64,000 bases of DNA, taken from Bacteroidota bacterium (lineage in GTDB: Bacteria > Bacteroidota > Ignavibacteria > Kapaibacteriales > UBA2268). The notes under the pieces were generated by a model that worked only from the letters and a program-made list of their open reading frames with translations, was not told the origin of the DNA and did not search any database. How positions within the stretch are numbered: position 1 is the first letter of the stretch; each line of letters opens with the position of its first letter. The position numbers and the translations under genes were made by a program. Below are positions 1 through 8,706 of this stretch, piece by piece. The stretch spans positions 65,460 through 129,459 of the forward strand of contig JARKQC010000227.1 in assembly GCA_029974985.1 (NCBI GenBank), in the 5' to 3' direction.

Positions 1-680
1 TATTCACCAAGAAATAGAATATTAGATGCATATTCATTTAATTCGAGTCGGGTAGAAACTATTGCTAAATCAATTTTTTTACTATTTTTTATACTAATCA
101 ATGTATCAATACGATTTTTATCATCGCTTATAATTATATTAATTCCAAGTAAATCAATTATATATTCGATTACTTCGCGATTAAAACTAACATTTAATGG
201 AGTAACAAAAATATCATAACTAAGACTGGCAAGGTCGCAACAAGCAGAAACTACTGAATTTTCACAGAAAATTGCAACTCGCGGTTTGTCTTTTTTTTCT
301 AATTGCGTTGCAGCAATATCATACAAAGAAGCGGCAATTTCTTTTATATAATAGGAAATTCTTTTATATGTCCATTTCCCCGGATTTGTTTCTGACATAT
401 CATAAAACAAGGTATGATTTGCTAACTCATTTGCACGTGAATTTAATAAATCTCTTAATGAATAATTATTATATCTAATTAATTTATAAGTTAGTTCCGC
501 CCATTCATTTCTAATGTTATCATTAGTTAATGATTTTAGAAAATTAGGTTTTGTCGTATATTCAAGAAAAAATTCAGCTTGCTCTTTATCTAAATAAGAA
601 ATGCTTTCAAAATAATTAATTGCTTGCGACAATACTAAGTCAGCATTCTTTGCGGAATATAAAATTTCTTTGATTTTCAT
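1..680 (-). CDS. AMP-dependent acyl-CoA synthetase-like protein (N-terminal part; runs off the window)
   Basis: The minus-strand reading frame opens with ATG at 680 and stays open to base 1, giving about 226 residues. The stretch from about residue 80 reads like the N-terminal lobe of ANL-superfamily adenylating enzymes: a WTYKRISY segment (the usual 'yTYxEl' helix) followed by RVAIFCENS and then the 'PLNVSFNREVIEYII' loop. These enzymes activate a carboxylate, often a fatty acid, with ATP and transfer it to CoA. The diagnostic P-loop (SSGTTG-like) and the C-terminal domain lie beyond the window, so substrate and completeness cannot be judged. The gene is followed upstream by an AT-rich gap of about 130 bases before the exporter gene. 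Confidence 0.75.
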   Translation of the reverse strand, partial: MKIKEILYSAKNADLVLSQAINYFESISYLDKEQAEFFLEYTTKPNFLKSLTNDNIRNEWAELTYKLIRYNNYSLRDLLNSRANELANHTLFYDMSETNPGKWTYKRISYYIKEIAASLYDIAATQLEKKDKPRVAIFCENSVVSACCDLASLSYDIFVTPLNVSFNREVIEYIIDLLGINIIISDDKNRIDTLISIKNSKKIDLAIVSTRLELNEYASNILFLGE

Positions 681-810
681 AAAAAAAATTGATTTTAAAT
701 TTTGTAAAAAATTTAATTATAATTTAATGCGATTTTTATCAATTATCAAATAAAAAATAAATTTTGATATATTTATTTATCTAATTATGATAATTTATTG
801 AAAAATATTA

Positions 811-1719
811 TCAATTATTGTTTTGTGGTTTGAATATTAATACTAAAATTACACCAAGCAATACAAAAAATGTCCCAACAATATCATACCAAAAAAATAT
901 CTCGCCAAGAAGAAGAACTCCACCAATAATTGCAATAATTGGATTTAGATTACTAAAAATACTAATTTTTGATGCGGGTAAGTAAATCAAGGAATAATTT
1001 GATAAAAAAGATGTTAAAACAGTTGATAAAATACCTAAATATAATACTGAATATGTAAAGGAAAAATGTAAAAATGGCTCAAAATATGAATTAATACTAT
1101 TGTTTACTAAATGCCCATAAATACTAATTAAATTAAATGCTATAAATGCAATTGTTACCATTATTGCAGTAAGACTAAGCGAATTATATGAACGCATTAT
1201 TTTTTTACCTAAAACAAAATATCCAACCATAGTAAGAACTGATAATATCAAAAAAATAATTGCGATAATATTTTGATTTCCTATATTACTTTTAAAATAA
1301 TATATAAAAAATAATCCCGAAAAAGATATTAATGCTCCCGTTTTTTGAAAAAATGTTGTTTTTTCTTTCAAAAATATCTTACCCGCTAATAATGTAAAAA
1401 TTGGTAAAAATGCAAAGATTATACCCGCTTCGGAGGCGGTCGAAAATTCTAATCCTAATGCTTGAAATGCAAAAAATAATAAAGGATAAAAAATTGAAAC
1501 ACTAATTATTGCAACCCAATCTTTTTTGCAAATTTTTGGAATTTTGATAATTGAAAATATCTTCAATATTGCAATAGTAAAAAATGCAATAGTAAAACGA
1601 TGTGCCAATAAATCATAAGGATTTGAATGTGCTAAACCTAATTTAACGAAAATAAAAGAAAGCCCCGTGATTAGTGTCATTAGCGATAAACCTAAATATG
1701 CAATTTTTTCTTTATTCAT
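811..1719 (-). CDS. EamA-family (DMT superfamily) membrane transporter
   Basis: The 302-residue product is almost entirely hydrophobic, with about ten predicted helices in two repeats, the layout of drug/metabolite transporter (EamA) proteins. Typical family features are seen: an N-terminal helix with 'LITGLSFIFVKLGL', an acidic-aromatic repeat start, a short glycine-rich 'SFSGLFFIYYF' helix ending the first half, and a C-terminal 'IIAIIGGVLLLGE' segment that is the hallmark of the second EamA repeat. The family exports small metabolites or amino-acid derivatives from the cytoplasm; the substrate cannot be told. It begins 8 bases after the restriction-modification gene and may be transcribed with it. 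Confidence 0.88.
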   Translation of the reverse strand: MNKEKIAYLGLSLMTLITGLSFIFVKLGLAHSNPYDLLAHRFTIAFFTIAILKIFSIIKIPKICKKDWVAIISVSIFYPLLFFAFQALGLEFSTASEAGIIFAFLPIFTLLAGKIFLKEKTTFFQKTGALISFSGLFFIYYFKSNIGNQNIIAIIFLILSVLTMVGYFVLGKKIMRSYNSLSLTAIMVTIAFIAFNLISIYGHLVNNSINSYFEPFLHFSFTYSVLYLGILSTVLTSFLSNYSLIYLPASKISIFSNLNPIIAIIGGVLLLGEIFFWYDIVGTFFVLLGVILVLIFKPQNNN

Positions 1720-1727
1720 ATTTAGTT

Positions 1728-4169
1728 TTACTTTCTTAAAAATCCATATTCATAGACTTTGGGTTCAATTTTTTTTGCTAAAATATTTAATTTTTTACGA
1801 AGATTAGATAATAGTTCATTATATGTTTCATCATTGCTTTTACTATTCATTCTGCCCTTATCATTTCGTCCCTGAAAATATTCTCTTATATCATATAGCG
1901 ATGAATTTACATCATATTTCTCTGAATTTAATCCACTAAAATCTTGTGAGTGATAATATTTCCACAGCTCCAGGCCCGCAGAAAATACTTTTTGTGATTC
2001 TTTTGAAAATTCTAATGGAGCAGAGTGTAAATTAAGTTTATTATATAAATCCTTATCAATTTCTGAACTATATTTGGCATTTATATAATTTGTCATAAAA
2101 TTACTTTCAAATTTTGCTTTTGCATCTACCTCGTATTCTGTAAATGGTATCCAATGATTTGTGCCATCTTTAGATGATATCTTATTTTGACTATGGAATA
2201 ATGTAAAAGCAAGACAATCATTCTGAAATTCAATATCTTTTTTCCACTTATTATTTGGATATAAAAATTGGTCTCTATCATTGAGCCATGTCTTTTTTAT
2301 ACAATGGCGAACTGAAAAGTAAATACTCCCTTGCATTATATTGCCAAGATAACAGTTCCAAAAATTAAAATGTTCAATACCTTTTTTTTGCGAAATATAT
2401 AATTGCGAATTATGTTGAAAATCAGGTGATGGGTTACACATATATCCCACACCAATTATTTTCTTATTATCATACTTTTTTATCCACCTATTTATACTTT
2501 TTGGCAAATTACCATAAAACTTCTTCTTACCCTGATAATTACCATCTTTATCAAATATGTCGCAAACCACATTTTGAATTTCTTCTTTTTTATTCAAATC
2601 CCAAATTAGAAATCCTATTGGAAATTGTCCATTTACATTATCAAATGTATTCGAGGGTACAACAAAACCACCCTTATAATCTGCTAAAAAGTATTCTTTG
2701 AATTGTCTAAAATTTGTTCCTTGTATATACTTTAATGTGGAAAATTGCCCTAAATAGCAATCTTTTAACTTATCATAAACTTGTGCCATAAATAAGGCAA
2801 AAACTTCATTTGTAGCATTACCTATCTTATTGGCAAAATATTGATTTATCTTATGAGACGTAGCTACCCCAGACTTGTTCTCACCCGTTCCAGTAACTGT
2901 CTTTGCTGAAGTTGCTTCTGCATAAGGAGGATTGATATATATTATTAATTTCTTACGCTTCTCGGGATCATTTATTACTCTTTTAAGGTCTTCCGGTAAT
3001 TTAGTAAAATCGCCATTTAGAAAATCAAATTGAAATACGTGGCTTTCTAATAAATTAGCACCGTTTTTTATTCTATCGTGCATCACATCAACATCTTGTT
3101 TATCCAATGTAGATGCCCATATATGATATTTATTAGTTAAACCATTGAGTAAATTTCCCGTACCAGCAGCACAATCCCAGATATAATATTCATCTTGCCA
3201 ATCCTCACCAAATAATTCTGCAAAATAGCTCTGTGATAGCTCCACCCATTTCTGCGGAGTGAAAAAACTGCCCTTTCGTTCCCTAACATCTTGAGGTACT
3301 AGTAAATCACGTCGCTCTACAATGTAATCCCAATATTCTTCCTTTGGTGGTCTTTCGTATCTATTCCAAAATTGGGTATGTGCTACTTGCCCATCCCTAA
3401 ATTCTGCTTTTTTGCTTACGAACATTCCCGCTTCATCTATGATTCTATCTAATTCGTAGAATTTATTTTGTAACAATACAAATAGCTTTTCCTTCAAGGT
3501 GAAATTATCTTTTGATAATAAATCTGCTAAATAAAAATCGCCGTCTATTATACCTTTTTCTTTTAAATAATCCCACTTTACTGCTATCGTTGGTTTGACT
3601 TCTTGTAACCATTTATTATAGATTATCATAAAGTTATTTTTATCTATTTTGGTTTTACTAACGCCAAATTTACCGACTATAAAGTTAGTTTTTATAAATT
3701 TTTCTAATTCTAAATCATCTTCTTCATAATGAAATAATAAGATTTTACTTTCTACTATATGCTCTACTTTTTTATGAATTAATTGAAATTCCTTTGTTTC
3801 GTAATTAGATGGTGCTACATTCCAATTAAAATCATTTAAATAAAATATTTCTACTATGTCATTATATGGTACAAATGCTATTTTTTCACTATCAAATGCT
3901 CCAAGATATGAGGGTGGTAAATACTTATCAAATGTTCGTGCTTTGCCTATTGTTAGTATTAATTGGGTGATTGATTTATATATTTCTGAAGAGCCTGTTT
4001 TTGCTTCAGCCCAGAGTAATGATTCCTGCTCAAAAAGTAAATTCTCATTATGATGCATTGATACACAAAAATCTACATTGCCAATCACTTTGGCATAATC
4101 ATATTGCCAAAAATAATCTTGACCTACTCGGGTTTTTAACTCTTCTTCTCGTATGTTCTGGTATTTCAT
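1728..4169 (-). CDS. Single-chain restriction-modification enzyme: N-terminal nuclease-like domain plus N6-adenine DNA methyltransferase (type IIG-like)
   Basis: The 813-residue protein has a class I methyltransferase core: motif I is DCAAGTGNLL at residues 332-341 and catalytic motif IV is NPPY at 413-416, preceded by the helical 'RKGSFFTPQKWVELS' region typical of N6-adenine methyltransferases of the Eco57I/type I M group. The N-terminus (residues 31-60) carries D33 and an E55-A-K57 triad within 'LLWAEAKTG', which matches a PD-(D/E)xK nuclease core. The C-terminal 350 residues would serve as target recognition domain. No separate S or R gene is adjacent, so one polypeptide likely cuts and methylates. 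Alternative reading: an orphan methyltransferase with a dead nuclease domain. ATG start at 4169 follows an AT-rich leader. Confidence 0.8.
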   Translation of the reverse strand: MKYQNIREEELKTRVGQDYFWQYDYAKVIGNVDFCVSMHHNENLLFEQESLLWAEAKTGSSEIYKSITQLILTIGKARTFDKYLPPSYLGAFDSEKIAFVPYNDIVEIFYLNDFNWNVAPSNYETKEFQLIHKKVEHIVESKILLFHYEEDDLELEKFIKTNFIVGKFGVSKTKIDKNNFMIIYNKWLQEVKPTIAVKWDYLKEKGIIDGDFYLADLLSKDNFTLKEKLFVLLQNKFYELDRIIDEAGMFVSKKAEFRDGQVAHTQFWNRYERPPKEEYWDYIVERRDLLVPQDVRERKGSFFTPQKWVELSQSYFAELFGEDWQDEYYIWDCAAGTGNLLNGLTNKYHIWASTLDKQDVDVMHDRIKNGANLLESHVFQFDFLNGDFTKLPEDLKRVINDPEKRKKLIIYINPPYAEATSAKTVTGTGENKSGVATSHKINQYFANKIGNATNEVFALFMAQVYDKLKDCYLGQFSTLKYIQGTNFRQFKEYFLADYKGGFVVPSNTFDNVNGQFPIGFLIWDLNKKEEIQNVVCDIFDKDGNYQGKKKFYGNLPKSINRWIKKYDNKKIIGVGYMCNPSPDFQHNSQLYISQKKGIEHFNFWNCYLGNIMQGSIYFSVRHCIKKTWLNDRDQFLYPNNKWKKDIEFQNDCLAFTLFHSQNKISSKDGTNHWIPFTEYEVDAKAKFESNFMTNYINAKYSSEIDKDLYNKLNLHSAPLEFSKESQKVFSAGLELWKYYHSQDFSGLNSEKYDVNSSLYDIREYFQGRNDKGRMNSKSNDETYNELLSNLRKKLNILAKKIEPKVYEYGFLRK

Positions 4170-4243
4170 TTATAAAAAATTATGATAAGTATATTTTTCA
4201 AATATAAGACTATTTTTTTATATATAATATTGGAAAATATAAA

Positions 4244-4281
4244 AAAACTCGAAAACTTATTAACATAAATTTTCGAGTTTT
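4244..4281 (-). terminator. Rho-independent terminator downstream of the hsp20 operon
   Basis: A 12-bp perfect stem (AAAACTCGAAAA at 4244-4255 pairing with TTTTCGAGTTTT at 4270-4281) is followed on the minus strand by a run of U (A-run on plus at 4241-4247). It sits between the end of the last hsp20 gene (4335) and the start of the restriction-modification gene (4169), so it should separate the two units. Confidence 0.75.
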
Positions 4282-4334
4282 GTATTATGAGTTTGTTTTT
4301 TTATAAATATTTTTTTAGAGTTTATTATAACAAT

Positions 4335-4802
4335 TTATGAAACGTTAATTTCGATTTCTTTTGGTTTTACTGGTTCGATTTTAGCAAAAGAAATATTCAA
4401 AATTCCATTTTCAAATTTTGCTGTAATACTATCTTTATTAATATTTTCGGGCAACATAAAGCTACGTGAAAAATCACCATAGCTTCTTTCTGCTTTGATA
4501 TAAATGCGTTCTTCTTTTTGAACTTCGCCATCTTTTACTTCACTATTATCAAATGGTCTTTTTTTACATCCTTTTATGAAAAGATAGTTGTCTTCGTTAA
4601 TTGTAACTTTTACCTCTTCTTTTGCAATGCCGGGCAATTCTACTTGAAAATATAGGAATTTTTCATCTTCGCTAATATCAATTTTAGGAGTAAAATTTCC
4701 ATATTCAACAGTAATACCTTTTTCAAATTCTTCAGCCATTTGCTGAAATTTTTTGAATATACTTTCCATACCTCTGTATGGTTCAAAACGATAATAAGAC
4801 AT
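4335..4802 (-). CDS. Small heat-shock protein, Hsp20/alpha-crystallin family (third of three)
   Basis: The 155-residue product contains a full alpha-crystallin domain (about residues 40-148). Visible landmarks are the 'PKIDISEDEKFLYFQVELPGI' strand pair, the conserved A/G-x-L-x-N-G-V-L-like motif as FENGILNISF near the C-terminus, and a C-terminal I-x-I/V anchoring motif in KEIEINV. Small Hsps are ATP-independent holdases that form oligomers in the cytoplasm and capture unfolding proteins. It is the last gene of a three-gene same-strand array, 28 bases after the second copy. The three paralogues are clearly diverged, so this is an old duplication rather than a recent one. Confidence 0.93.
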   Translation of the reverse strand: MSYYRFEPYRGMESIFKKFQQMAEEFEKGITVEYGNFTPKIDISEDEKFLYFQVELPGIAKEEVKVTINEDNYLFIKGCKKRPFDNSEVKDGEVQKEERIYIKAERSYGDFSRSFMLPENINKDSITAKFENGILNISFAKIEPVKPKEIEINVS

Positions 4803-4830
4803 TTTTTTATTCCTTAATTTATTTTACTAT

Positions 4831-5274
4831 TTAATTAATATTTATTTCAATTTCTTTTGCTTGTTTTGGTTCGATTTTAGCAATATTAATTGTTATAACC
4901 CCATCGTTAAATTTTGCTTCTATCGAATCTGAATTAACGTAGTCGGGCAAAATAAAACTACGAGAAAATTCACCATAAGTTCTTTCTATTCTATGATAAT
5001 TTATTTCTTTATTCTCTTCTTTTATTTCGCGATTTTTGGAACCCTTTAAAGTCAAAATATTATCATTATCAATTGTAATTTTGATATTTTCTTTTGAAAT
5101 TCCGGGAATTTCAGCTTGAATAATCAATAATTTATCATTTTCAGAAATATCAACTTTTGGCATAAAATCAGATTTGACGAGCATGGTTCCACTATCAAAA
5201 TTATTTAACCAATTGCTCAAACCGTGATTCATTCTTCTAAAATTATGCTGTGGATTATATCTAATTAAAGTCAT
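4831..5274 (-). CDS. Small heat-shock protein, Hsp20/alpha-crystallin family (second of three)
   Basis: This 147-residue paralogue has the same layout: a short N-terminal arm, the domain opening 'PKVDISENDKLLIIQAEIPGI', the SFILPDYVNSDSIEAKF segment, the FNDGVITINI version of the conserved G-x-L motif, and the C-terminal KEIEI tail. It lies 18 bases after the first copy and 28 bases before the third, so all three are almost certainly co-transcribed. Different N-terminal arms in the three proteins would allow mixed oligomers or different clients; that is inference. Confidence 0.93.
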   Translation of the reverse strand: MTLIRYNPQHNFRRMNHGLSNWLNNFDSGTMLVKSDFMPKVDISENDKLLIIQAEIPGISKENIKITIDNDNILTLKGSKNREIKEENKEINYHRIERTYGEFSRSFILPDYVNSDSIEAKFNDGVITINIAKIEPKQAKEIEININ

Positions 5275-5292
5275 TTTATCTTCTCCTTTTTA

Positions 5293-5727
5293 TTAACTTA
5301 ATTTAACTTCAATAACTTTTGGTGATTCTGGTTCTTTTTTTGGAATGGATAATTCGAGTACTCCATTTAAAAAAGTAGCATTAATTTTTTCTACATCAGC
5401 TTCGTCAGGCAATTGTAATGATCGTGAAAATTCACCAAATTTTCGCTCATTTCTAAGTAAAGAACGGCTTTCTGACAAATCGTTAATTTTTTCACCTTTA
5501 ATATTTAATACACGCTCTTCACTTACTGAAATATTAATTTTTTCTTTAGCAATACCGGGTAATTCTATATAAATTGAAAAATTATTATTACTTTCTGTAA
5601 TATCAATTCTTGGCTTGAAAGTAGCACTTTCAATATTAACGCCTTTGCTAAATTCGTTAGAAACATTTTGGATTTGTTGAATTAAATTTTCAAATCCTCT
5701 GGTTGGATTAAAATTATAATATCCCAT
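5293..5727 (-). CDS. Small heat-shock protein, Hsp20/alpha-crystallin family (first of three)
   Basis: The 144-residue product opens the three-gene array. It has the alpha-crystallin domain with 'FSIYIELPGIAKEKINI', a SRSLQLPDEADVEKI segment, FLNGVLELSI as the conserved G-x-L motif, and a terminal PKVIEVKL that supplies the I-x-V anchor. The N-terminal arm (MGYYNFNPTRGFENL) resembles that of the third copy (MSYYRFEPYRGMESI) much more than that of the second, suggesting copies one and three share the more recent ancestor. The promoter should lie in the 224-base gap upstream, which carries clustered TGTCA/TGACA half-sites. Confidence 0.93.
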   Translation of the reverse strand: MGYYNFNPTRGFENLIQQIQNVSNEFSKGVNIESATFKPRIDITESNNNFSIYIELPGIAKEKINISVSEERVLNIKGEKINDLSESRSLLRNERKFGEFSRSLQLPDEADVEKINATFLNGVLELSIPKKEPESPKVIEVKLS

Positions 5728-5809
5728 TTTTACACCTTTTTATAATTATTTATACATTTTAAAAATTTCTAATTAATTTTATTATAATTATTACGAAAAG
5801 TGTGCCAAT

Positions 5810-5935
5810 AGATATTGAAAGCACATTTTGACACAACAAGTGCCGAAATGTCAATTAGATTTTAATTGTATAATATTTGATTTGTTAAAATGTCATAACA
5901 TCGCCATTATGTCGCTTTTAAAAGACACTATGACA
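5810..5935 (-). promoter_or_regulatory. Cluster of TGTCA/TGACA half-sites in the hsp20 upstream region (candidate operator)
   Basis: Between pth and the hsp20 genes the pentamer TGTCA or its complement TGACA occurs at 5829-5833, 5849-5853, 5891-5895 and 5931-5935, with near copies TGTCG at 5910-5914 and GACAC at 5924-5928. Two pairs form inverted repeats: TGACA/TGTCA with a 15-base spacer, and TGTCATA (5891-5897) with TATGACA (5929-5935). Inside the second pair lies CTTTTAAAAG (5915-5924). Such clusters suit a repressor or activator of the heat-shock genes. No CIRCE (HrcA) element was recognised. Confidence 0.4.
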
Positions 5936-5951
5936 ATATTAATTTTAATTG

Positions 5952-6563
5952 TTAAGATTCATTTGTAGCAATTTGCCATAATTCACCTGAATTAATATTC
6001 GACATAGCTTTGTTAATACCATTGTCAATAATATATTCTATTGCTTCTGCGGCTTTTTGAATCATTTCATTAATCATTGGTTTTTGGTCTTTTGGAAAAT
6101 TGCTCAATACATAATCAACCATTTTTCCATTTTCGAAATCATTGCCAATACCACATCTTAAACGTATAAAATTTAAGCTATTTAATTTTTCAATAATAGA
6201 AGCAATTCCATTATGTCCGCCGTCAGAACCACCAAGTCTTAAATGAATTTTACCTACTGGAAAATTATATTCATCGCATACAACAATAATTCTATCAAAA
6301 GGAATATTATGCCTTGTAACAAATCTCAGAATTGGCTCACCAGAATTATTCATAAATATATTTGGTTTGATTACAGCAATGCTATTGTCATGCAAATCTA
6401 AATCAAATCTATTGAAATACATCTGATGAGTAAATTCTTTATCAAATTTATTAGCTAAATAATCCATTACCCTCCAGCCAATATTATGGCGAGTATTTTC
6501 ATAGTTAGCACCAGGATTACCCAAGCCAGCTATCAACCAATCATAATGTTTTATCGTCATCAT
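5952..6563 (-). CDS. pth: Peptidyl-tRNA hydrolase
   Basis: Pth cleaves peptidyl-tRNA released by stalled ribosomes and recycles the tRNA. The sequence shows the family signature in order: GLGNPGANYENTRHNIG near the N-terminus with the catalytic His in TRHNIG, KPNIFMNNSGEP, the VCDEYNFPVGKIHLRLGGSDGGHNG segment with its conserved Asp and the GGHNG loop, and FIRLRCGIG. Length (about 203 residues) is normal. The frame can begin with TTG at 6566, but two ATG codons follow at 6563 and 6560; ATG 6563 is chosen. In many bacteria pth follows prs and rplY; here those lie about 9.6 kb away on the same strand. Confidence 0.96.
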   Translation of the reverse strand: MMTIKHYDWLIAGLGNPGANYENTRHNIGWRVMDYLANKFDKEFTHQMYFNRFDLDLHDNSIAVIKPNIFMNNSGEPILRFVTRHNIPFDRIIVVCDEYNFPVGKIHLRLGGSDGGHNGIASIIEKLNSLNFIRLRCGIGNDFENGKMVDYVLSNFPKDQKPMINEMIQKAAEAIEYIIDNGINKAMSNINSGELWQIATNES

Positions 6564-6566
6564 CAA

Positions 6567-6956
6567 ATATACTTTTTTTAATACATAATCATTTAATTTT
6601 TATCTAATTTTTATAATATTTCAAAATATTTTTGCAAATATAATTAATTTATTAATTGATTAACAAATAAAATAATATTTATTATAATATTAATATTTTA
6701 TTAAATTATTTATAATGTTTTAATTCAATTTCATTACTGTAAATTCAGTAATTCATATATACTATTTATCATATTAATTATTTTTTATTAATCATTTAAT
6801 ATTTGTATTATTTATTAATTATATAGTATTTTATTAATTTTATCAATATTTTATGATACTTTTTTTTTAAAAGTAAAATAATTATTTTTCAATATCTATA
6901 TATTATTTTTAAATGAAATTTATTATTTTTACTAATAATAAAATTGGAATACCAAA
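6567..6956. other. AT-rich intergenic region with no gene seen
   Basis: This 390-base gap lies between divergently transcribed pth and the 2TM gene. It is nearly pure A/T, with many TATT and ATTA runs but no open frame, tRNA, GC-rich hairpin or clear repeat. It presumably contains both promoters; the low complexity prevents picking out -35/-10 elements. Confidence 0.6.
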
Positions 6957-7442
6957 ATGAGTGAGAAATTTTATAGTAAAGATGAAATTGAACGTATTTT
7001 ACGTAGAGCAATTCGTAGCGATTCACGTTATTCAGAAGGATTATCCGAAAGTGATTTGTTCAAAATCGCATCTGAATTAAATATTGATAAAAATAAAGTT
7101 GTTGAAGCAATAAAAGATGATGTAGAATACTCAGAATATGAAGATGCTCGAAATATTTGGCTATCGAAAAAAAAATCAGAATTTAAAATTCATTTAATAT
7201 CATTTTTGTCTGTAAATACTGTAGCAATATTAGCAAATCTGTTAATTACTGGTTCGATAGATTTCGCAATTTTTCTTATCATTATTTGGAGTTTATGGTT
7301 AATTTTAGATTTTCAACACAGTTATTTTCCAAAAGAATATAAAATTGATGAGGGCGCCCGAAAATTATTAAACTCAAAAAAATGGAAAAATGCTTTTAAT
7401 AATATAGGTATTAGGATTTTGGAATCCATACAGAAAAAGTAG
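6957..7442 (+). CDS. Small 2TM-domain membrane protein
   Basis: The 161-residue protein has a charged helical N-terminal part (residues 1-60, 'SKDEIERILRRAIRSD', 'LSESDLFKIASELNIDKN') and then two membrane helices at roughly residues 76-93 and 98-115, followed by a basic cytoplasmic tail. This layout matches the '2TM domain' proteins common in Bacteroidota, often near signalling genes. No enzymatic motif is present. Its last 32 bases overlap the end of the convergent histidine kinase gene, so its C-terminal residues are encoded opposite the kinase C-terminus. Confidence 0.6.
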   Translation: MSEKFYSKDEIERILRRAIRSDSRYSEGLSESDLFKIASELNIDKNKVVEAIKDDVEYSEYEDARNIWLSKKKSEFKIHLISFLSVNTVAILANLLITGSIDFAIFLIIIWSLWLILDFQHSYFPKEYKIDEGARKLLNSKKWKNAFNNIGIRILESIQKK

Positions 7443-8535
7443 AACCTATATTATCATTATTTTTGAACATAACTTTTGCATTAATTAAATCAACAAATTT
7501 CTTTACAATCGAAAGACCAAGCCCTGTAGAATTTTCTCCGCCTGTCGGTTTATTTGAAATTTTTGCAAATCGTTTGAATAACTTATCTAATTCAGCTTCG
7601 GGAATACCGGGGCCTTCATCTATGACATCAATAACTAAAAAATTATCTTTATCATAAATATTAATATAAATAGATTTATTGAAAGGTGAATATTTAATAG
7701 CATTAGAAATAAAATTATCAAATATATTTTTTACGGCATTGGAATCAGTATAAGCCATTCCATCGCTTTCAAAATCCATATTTACTTTTATATTTTTTCT
7801 ATCAGATTTAAATTTATATAATTCAATTAGGTGTTTTATAGGTTCGTAAATATTAACTTGCGCAATATCAATATTAATTTTTCCCGACTCTATTGAGTTT
7901 AAATCTAATAATTGTTTAATAATATCAATTATTCTATCACTTGAGGAAACTATATCATCAGAGAACTCGTATAATTCTTCATTTGTGAGACTTTTGTCAT
8001 CTCGAATAGTTTTTGCTAATAATTGGATACTGAAAATTGGATTTTTTAAATCGTGTGCCGCAATTGCAAGAAGTTCGTTTTTCTCTCTATTTAAAAACTC
8101 TAAATGTTTCTTTTCTTTAAGCCATTCATTTTCAAATTTTATTAATTTTAATATATTAAAAATTCTTTTCTCTAAAATTAATCTATTGATAGGATAAATT
8201 ATAAAATCAATATTTTTATCATCTATTAATTTGTCATAATTATTAAGTTCTACATATTTAATCGGTATAAAATAATATACTTGATTAAACTGTTGTTTTA
8301 TTGATTTTATGATTTCCTCAACAATATTAGCCTCATCTACATAACCAAATATTACAATTTTTGTACTTTCGGATATTGTTAATATATTAAAATCTTTTAT
8401 CGAAATAAATTTCAAAAATTGCTTATAATCTTCTAAAAATTCAATTATTAATTCTTTTTCACTTTCTCGGCTATAAATTAGCAAAATTTCGAGATTTAAA
8501 GGATTTTCGATATAGTTTTTTGGCATAAATATCAT
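7411..8535 (-). CDS. Sensor histidine kinase with a degenerate receiver-like N-terminal domain
   Basis: The 374-residue cytoplasmic protein has no membrane segment. Residues 15-135 look like a receiver fold, but the beta-3 end where the phosphorylated Asp should be reads 'IVIFGYVDEAN' without an Asp in place, so it is probably not phosphorylated. A linker leads to the dimerisation helix LLAIAAHDLKNPIFSI with the phospho-acceptor H161, followed by a complete ATPase domain: N-box NFISNAIKYS, G1 DEGPGIP, F-box and G2 GLGLSIVKKF. A second start (Met4) is possible. It is divergent from the ECF sigma gene; the partner response regulator is not adjacent. Confidence 0.88.
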   Translation of the reverse strand: MIFMPKNYIENPLNLEILLIYSRESEKELIIEFLEDYKQFLKFISIKDFNILTISESTKIVIFGYVDEANIVEEIIKSIKQQFNQVYYFIPIKYVELNNYDKLIDDKNIDFIIYPINRLILEKRIFNILKLIKFENEWLKEKKHLEFLNREKNELLAIAAHDLKNPIFSIQLLAKTIRDDKSLTNEELYEFSDDIVSSSDRIIDIIKQLLDLNSIESGKINIDIAQVNIYEPIKHLIELYKFKSDRKNIKVNMDFESDGMAYTDSNAVKNIFDNFISNAIKYSPFNKSIYINIYDKDNFLVIDVIDEGPGIPEAELDKLFKRFAKISNKPTGGENSTGLGLSIVKKFVDLINAKVMFKNNDNIGSTFSVWIPKS

Positions 8536-8706
8536 AATTATTAGAAAATTTGTTGTAAAGACAAACTATTTTGAAAAAAATTATAAAAAATTAAAGAAAA
8601 AATGGATTTTTTTTGATTTTTTTGATATAAAATTCATTATAAATTGTCTTACATATATAAATGCAATTATTAAAAAAAACTATATAAATTTAATGATTTT
8701 CTAAAA

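Noticed and set aside
272..478. A 68-residue plus-strand frame opposite the acyl-CoA synthetase gene.
   Set aside because: It lies antisense to a well-supported coding frame with clear family motifs, and has low-complexity content with no ribosome binding site.
5797..5816. A TTGGCAC-type sequence on the minus strand upstream of hsp20 that resembles the -24 part of a sigma-54 promoter.
   Set aside because: The -12 part, ten bases after the GG, reads GT and not GC, so the required pair is missing. No activator gene with sigma-54 motifs is near.
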